DNA of 64,000 bases. Source: Camarhynchus parvulus. Taxonomy: Eukaryota; Chordata; Aves; Passeriformes; Thraupidae. Position 1 is the first letter of the stretch. The number at the start of each line of letters is the position of its first letter. A model generated the notes under the pieces. It saw only the letters and a program-made list of their open reading frames with translations. It was not told the origin of the DNA and did not search any database. The stretch lies in the NCBI RefSeq assembly GCF_901933205.1, contig NW_022148248.1, positions 186,001-250,000 of the forward strand. The letters run 5' to 3'. Position numbers and translations under genes: made by a program. This document shows positions 58,501 through 64,000 of this stretch, piece by piece.

Positions 58501-61500
58501 ATTTTCGCCCCTATCGCGACGGGGGGGGGAGGGGCGGATGTCGCGACAGAGCCGCGGGAGGTGGGGGAGGGGCCGCGGGGGGCGGGGCGGGGGTGTGCGG
58601 GGGGTGGGGGAGGGGCGGGGCGCTTTGGCCACGCCCCCTCCGCAAATCCGACCCTGCCCCTCCCCCATCCCAGGACCTCCCCCAATTCCCCCTCCCCATT
58701 TTCCCCCAAACTCCCGGGTTTTTGGGGGGAATTTTGGGGAATTTTTGGGATTTTTGGGGCGAATTTTTGGGATTTCGGGGGCATTTTGGGGGAGATTTTT
58801 GGGGTGGATTTGGGGATTTTGGGATCTATTCTGGGGAGATTTTTGGGGATATTTTCTTGGATTTCTGAGGGGATTTTTGGGTCAATTTTTTGGGGTGGAT
58901 TCGGGGATTTTGGGATCTATTATCGGGAGATTTTTGAGGGATTTTGGGGAATTTTTTGGGGAGATTTTGGGGGCATTTTAGTGATGGATTTGGGGGTCAC
59001 TTTTGGGGGAGTTTTCTTGGATTTTTGGGGAATTTTTGGGGGGATTTTTGGGGTGGAATCGGGGATTTTGGGATCTATTCTGGGGAGATTTTTGGGGGTA
59101 TTTTCTTGGATTTTTGGGGATTTTTGGGGTAGATTTGGGGATTTCAGCGTCATTTTTGGGGGTATTTTCTTGGACTTTTGTGGGGATTTTGGGAGGGGAA
59201 TTAGGGGAGTTTTGGGGGGGGAAATTTGGAGAGATTTTTCGGAGGAATTTTTTGGGGATTTTGGGGTCAATTTCGGGCGATTCCGGGGATTTTTCAGGGA
59301 CCTTTTAAGGTGGATTTTTGCTGTTTCGGTGTCATTTTTTGGGGGGGGGTTTTGGGGGTTTTTGGTGTGATTTTTTTTTGGGAGGGGTCTCTAACCTCCC
59401 CCCCCCAGGAGGATGAGGGGGGTCCCGGCTCGTTCCCCGGGCGGGGGTCGCCGCCCCCCTCCCCCCCCCCGGCCTCGCTGACCCCCGCCCTGGCCCTGAC
59501 GGTGTTCGCGGCCTCGCTGAGCTCGCTCGGCTTCGGCTTCAACATCGGCGTCATCAACGCCCCCCAGAAGGTCGGAGACCCCTCCCCAAATTCCACGGAC
59601 CCCTCCCCTCATTCTCCAGACCCTCCCCTGGAAGACCCCTCCCCAAATTGGGGGTGATATCTCCCCCAAATTCTGCAGACCCCTCCCCAAATTCGGCAGA
59701 GAGCCCGCCCCAAATTGGGGTAAACCCCTCCGGGACCCCTCCCCAAATTCCGGAGAGCCCTCCCCAAATTCTCCAGATCCCCCTGGAAGACCCCTCCCCA
59801 AATTGGGGTGATCACCTCTGGGACCCTCCCCCCAAATTGGGGTAACACCCCCCCGCAGACCCCGCCCCTAATTGGGGAAGACCCATCCCCTAATTACTCA
59901 GACCCCGCCCCTAATTCCACAGACCCCCTCCCCAAATTGGGGGAGACCCCTCCCCTAATTCTCCGGATCCCCCTGGAAGACCCCTCCCCAAATTTGGCAG
60001 AATCCCCCCCTGGGAGAGCCTTCCCCAAATTGAGGTTAACTCCCTTCGGAGACCCCTCCCCAAATTCCACAGACCCCTCCCCTAATTACCCAGACCCCTC
60101 CTCCAGAGACCCCTCCCCAAATTGGGGTAACACCCCCCCGGAGACCCCGCCCCTAATTGGGAGACCCCTCCCCAAATTGTGGAGACCCCCTCCCGGAGAC
60201 CCCTCCTCAAATTGGGGAGACCCCGCCTCTCATTCTGGAGACTCCGCCCCTAATTCCACAGACCCCCTCCCCAAATTGGGGTAACTCCTCCCGGAGACCC
60301 CTCCTCAAATTCCACAGACGCCCCCCCCCATGGATCCCCCTCCCCAAATTGGGGTTCTCCCTCAATGAATTGCTGCCCCCTCCCCAAATTCGGCTGCCCC
60401 CTCCCATGGGTCCCGCCCCCGGGTACCCCCACCCCAAATTGGGGTTCTCTCCCCACAAATTTGGAGCCCCCTCCCCAAATTGGGGTGTCCCCCTCTCCAG
60501 TGGAGCCCCCTCCCCAAATTGGGGTGTCCCCCTTTCCAGTGGAGCCCCCTCCCCAAATTGGGGTTCTCCCCCCCAAACTGGGGTGTCCCCCTCCCCAGGT
60601 GATCGAGGTTGAGTACAGCGCCACCTGGGCCCGGCGCTGGGGGTCGCCGCCCCCTCCCCAAATTCGCGTTCCCCCTCAATGAATGGCTGCTCCCCCTCCC
60701 CACAGGTGCCCCCTCCCGAAAATCAGGGTCCCCCTCCCCAAAGTGGGCTCCCCCCTCCCCAAATTCGGGCGCCCCACCCATAAATGGGTCCCTAGGGTGG
60801 GGCTCCCGTTGCTAAAATTGGGAGCCCCCTCCCCAAATTGGGGTGTCCCCCTCTCCAGAGGAGCCTCCTCCCCAAATTGGGGTGACCCCGCCCCAGGAGT
60901 GCCCCCTCCCCAAACTGGGGTTCTCCCCCCCAGATTGGGGTGCCCCCTCCCCACATTGGGAGCCCCCTCCCCAGGAGTGCCCCCGCCCCACATTGGGGTG
61001 CCCCCTCCCCAAATTGGGGTGCCCCCTCCGCAGGTGATCGAGGTGGAGTACAACGCCACCTGGGCCCGGCGCTGGGGGTCGCCGCCCCCTCCCCAAACTC
61101 TCTCGCTGCTCTGGGCGCTCTCGGTCGCCATTTTCTCCGTGGGGGGGATGGGCACGGCCCTGGCGGGCGGGGCCATGGCCGAGCGCCTCGGCAGGTGAGG
61201 GGCGGGGCCTAAGGGGGGGCGGGGCTTGAGGGGGAGGGGCGTGAACGGGAGGGGAATTGAGGGCGGGGCTTGGAGGGAAGGTGTGGGCGGGGATTGGAGG
61301 GGAGGGGTTTAAAGGGTGTGGGCGGGGCTTAATTTGGTGTGGTGGAGTGGGCGGGGCTTGAAGGGAAGGTGGGTTGAGGGCGGGGCTTAAAGGGGAGGGG
61401 CAGAGGGGGCGGGGCTTAATGGGAGGGGGGTTGAGGGTGGGGATTGGAAGGGGAGGGGTTAACGGGGTGGAGGTGGGGCTTAGTGAGGTGTGGCAGAGTG

Positions 61501-63639
61501 GGCGGGGCTTCCGGAGGAAGGGCTTTAAGGGCGGGGCTTAATGAGGAGTGGTGGGTGTGGGAATTGGAAGGGGAGGGGTTAAAGGAGTGGGGGTGGGGCT
61601 TGATGGGGTGTGGCAGAGTGGGTGGGGCTTGCTTAGGGAGGAAAGGGATTTAGGGCGGAGCTTAAATGGGAGGTGGTTCGAGGGCGGGGTTTGGAGGGAA
61701 AGAGGTTAAAGGGGTGAGGGCGGGGCTTAACGGGGTGTGGTCTAGTGAGCGGGGCTTGAAGGAGATTGGCGAAATGGGAGTGGTTTAATAATTGGGGGGG
61801 CCTAATGGCACAAATGGGCGGAGCTTCAGAGGCGTGGTCACCCCTCCCATGGCCACACCCCTCCCCTTCCCCTCTCCCCCAGGAAAGGCGCCCTATTGGC
61901 CACCAACGGCCTGGCCGTGGTGGGCGGGGCCCTGATGGGCGGGGCCAAACTGGGCCCCACCTACATCCTCATCATCATTGGCCGCTTCATCGTCGGCGCC
62001 TACTCAGGTACGGCCGCGCCTGGGGGCGTGGCCAGGCTGGGGGGGCGTGGTCTGACTCAGGGGGCGTGGTCTGACTCTACATGGACTCGGCCTGAGTGTT
62101 TAGTGGGCGTGTCTTGTTTTGTGTGGGCGTGTCCTGTCTCTATGTGGGCGTGGCCTGGTTGTTTAGGGCACGTTAATTTTGGGGATTTTTTGGGGCGATT
62201 TTTGGGGTGGATTTTGGGGGGATTTTGGAGGAATTTTTGAGGAATTTTGGGGGAGCTTTTTGGGGGGGATTTTGGGAAAATTTGGGGCAGATTTTTGGGG
62301 AGATTTTGGGGAAATTTTGGGCGGATTTTTGAGATTTTTGGGGGGCATTTTTGGGGTGATCTCGGGGAGGATCCCCACGGGCCGAAGGGCATGTCCTGTC
62401 TCTGTGTGGGCGTGTCCTCTCTCCGAGGGGGCGTGTCCCGGCTGACCACGCCCCTTTCAGGGCTGGTCTCGGTGCTGGTTCCTCTCTACGTGGGCGAGGT
62501 GGCGCCGCTGCGCCTGAGGGGGGCGCTGGGCACCCTGCACCAGCTCGGCATCGTCCTGGGCATCCTGGTGGCACAGGTGGGAAATTCGGGGTTCTACGAG
62601 GGAAATTTGGGGTCCCAGGTGGGGAATTTGGGGTTCTAAGAGGGAAATTTGTGGTCCCGGGGAGAAATTTAAGGTCCCAGGGGGGAAATTTGGGCTCCCA
62701 GGGGGAAATTCGGGGTCCCAGGGGGGAAATTTGGGGTCCCAGATGGGAAATTTGGGTTCCAGGGGGAAATTTGGGGTCCCAAGAAGGAAATTTGGGGTCC
62801 CAGGTGGGAAATTTGGGGGCCCGGGGGGAGATTTGCAGCCTGCGGGGAGTGGGAGGGGCTTCGGTGGGCGGGGCTTGGATGGGGAGGGGCCGTTGGGGGT
62901 TGTGGGGATGCTCCGCCCACTCTGGGGGCTTGGGTGGGCGTGGCTTTGGGGGCGGGGCTTAATTTGCGGGGGCCGTTGTGGGCGGGGCTTAATGAGGAGG
63001 GGTCATTGGCGGTCGGAGGTTGGGGGTCACGGGGATGCGGGTGGGCGGGGCCTGGATGGGTGGGCGTGGCTTTGGAGAGCGGGGCTTGGGTGGGGCGGTG
63101 CCATTGTGGGCGGAGCTTGAGTGGGAGGGGCCTTTGAGTGGGGACATTTTGGTGTCCTGGGGTGCAGGTGGGTGGGGCCTGTCTCGTGGGCGTGGCTTTA
63201 AGGGGCATGGCTTTAGGGGGCGCGGCTTTAAGGGGGCCTCATTGCATCTCGTGGGCGCATTTGGGGTCAGGGCTGCGGGGGTCCCGAGGAGATTTTGGGG
63301 CGCTCGGGGGATGATTTGGGATCCCTGCAGCGACACCTCGCGACACACCCCTCCCCATGTCGCGATATACGCCAGTTCCATGGGCATATCGCCCCCTTCT
63401 GCCCGCCTATCCCGCGATACCCCGCGATATCCCGCGATATCCCGCGATATAAGTCGCGATATGGCGGCCTCTCCCGCAGGTGCTGGGGCTGCGGGCGCTG
63501 CTGGGGACGCCGAGGGCGTGGCCGGCGCTGCTGGGGGCGGGGCTGCTGCCGGCGGCGCTGCAGCTGCTGCTGCTGCCGCTGTGCCCCGAGAGCCCCCGGT
63601 TCCTGCTGGCGCGGGGCCAGCGCGGCCGCGCGCGCCGCG
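57693..63639 (+). CDS. SLC2A4: Insulin-responsive glucose transporter GLUT4, 5' part
   Basis: Facilitative hexose transporter of the major facilitator superfamily. Exons: 57693-57731 ([13 protein letters not shown]), 59409-59570, 61034-61194, 61883-62007, 62461-62576 and 63480-63639; phases 0, 0, 2, 1, 0, 1 agree at every join and no frame break occurs. The FQQI trafficking signal is specific to GLUT4 among class I carriers. Other hallmarks: [13 protein letters not shown] in helix 1, glycosylation sequon in [67 protein letters not shown] and [13 protein letters not shown] and [13 protein letters not shown] also favour GLUT4 over GLUT1. The donor after exon 2 (gtcgga) is weak. The remaining helices 7-12 lie beyond 64,000. 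Neighbours RNASEK and BAP18 are 17p13 genes, as is human SLC2A4. Confidence 0.9.
58680..59395. repeat. G/T-rich degenerate repeat in SLC2A4 intron 1
   Basis: Units like ttttggggagatttttgggg with three copies of a longer phrase ggattttgggatctattctg. Non-coding. Confidence 0.9.
59571..61030. repeat. cctccccaaattgggg array in SLC2A4 intron 2
   Basis: The whole intron is built of gacccctccccaaattgggg units. It contains the partial exon 3 copy at 60,599. The ggg and ccc halves make each unit weakly self-complementary. Confidence 0.95.
60585..60660 (+). pseudogene. Partial copy of SLC2A4 exon 3 with its acceptor
   Basis: After ctccccag at 60,598 it reads [20 protein letters not shown], then diverges into intron repeat. 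The true exon at 61034 reads [20 protein letters not shown]. The copy has lost the glycosylation Asn and all of the downstream helix, and has no donor. Confidence 0.85.
61195..61880. repeat. ggcggggctt array in SLC2A4 intron 3
   Basis: Units of gggcggggcttgaaggggag type. Similar sequence recurs in intron 5 at 62,850-63,250. No exon was seen. Confidence 0.85.
62165..62380. repeat. G/T-rich repeat in SLC2A4 intron 4
   Basis: Units like gattttgggggaattttt, the same family as intron 1. Non-coding. Confidence 0.8.
62577..62830. repeat. Minisatellite in SLC2A4 intron 5
   Basis: Units of ggtcccaggtgggaaatttg, about 20 bases, starting at the exon 5 donor (gtgggaaatt is itself the repeat core). Confidence 0.9.
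63330..63470. repeat. TCGCGATATC repeat before SLC2A4 exon 6
   Basis: Short tandem ccgcgatatcccgcgatatc with further tcgcgacacc and tcgcgatat copies, each centred on palindromic CGCG or GATATC. Related tcgcgac words occur at 58,515-58,550. Confidence 0.75.
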
Positions 63640-63659
63640 GTGAGTGCGGGGCCTTCGGC

Positions 63660-64000
63660 CTCCTCCTCCTCCTCTTCCTCCCTCGCGGTTCTTCCTCCTC
63701 TTCCTCGCCGCCTTTTGCCCTCGTTTCCTTCCTTCATTCCCTTCCTCTTCTTCCTCCTCCTCCTCCTCCTCTTCCTCCAATCCTGATTCTTCCTCCTCCA
63801 TCCCCTTCCTCCTCCTCTTCCTCTCCCAAATTTTCCTCCTCCTTCCTCTTCCTCTTCCTCTTCCTCTTCCTCTTCCTCTTCCTCTTCCTCTTCCTCTTCC
63901 TCTTCCTCTATCCCAATTTTTCCTCCTCCCCTTCCTCTGTCTCCTGCCCCTCCTCTTCCTCAATCCCCATTCTTCCTCCCCGCCTTCCTCTTTTTCCTTC
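63660..64000. repeat. (TTCCTC)n microsatellite in SLC2A4 intron 6
   Basis: Pyrimidine repeat with a near-perfect hexamer run at about 63,840-63,910. It extends to the window edge. Confidence 0.95.

Overview
The window looks like a GC-rich vertebrate microchromosome, most probably from a bird. The reasons are small genes with short introns, very high G+C, introns made almost wholly of G-run or C-run minisatellites, and compact head-to-tail gene spacing. The species cannot be read from sequence alone. Every protein-coding gene found is a spliced vertebrate gene; no bacterial, viral or transposon gene was recognised.

Layout. From 1 to 39,773, three membrane-mucin genes lie head to tail on the minus strand (called A, B and C here; A runs off the left end). 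Each has a signal-peptide exon, a Thr/Ser/Pro-rich (PTS) exon, EGF-like modules and a SEA domain carrying the GS[VI]VV autoproteolysis motif. B and C also show a transmembrane segment and a short cytoplasmic tail, so all belong to the MUC3/MUC12/MUC17 type. At 43,726-47,039 on the plus strand is ACHE (acetylcholinesterase, T form), divergent from mucin C. That is the arrangement I recall for human 7q22. Next come two minus-strand genes that are neighbours on human 17p13: C17orf49/BAP18 (48,184-52,415) and RNASEK (52,883-55,386). Divergent from RNASEK, on the plus strand, are the first six coding exons of a class I glucose transporter with the FQQI amino terminus, identified as SLC2A4/GLUT4. 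It runs off the right end.

Non-coding space is dominated by short-unit tandem repeats. Two structures stand out. First, the minisatellite arms on either side of several exons are reverse complements of each other (BAP18 exon 2, SLC2A4 exon 1, RNASEK exon 2 and others). Second, exon edges with their splice sites have been copied into neighbouring introns (BAP18 exon 3 about six times, SLC2A4 exon 3 once, the ACHE T exon once, the mucin C exon 1 donor twice).

Several otherwise convincing exons contain one-base frame breaks in G/C-rich stretches. The same defect in unrelated genes suggests base-level assembly error more than gene death. Exon limits were placed by hand from GT/AG signals, phase continuity and protein similarity, and may be off by a few bases.
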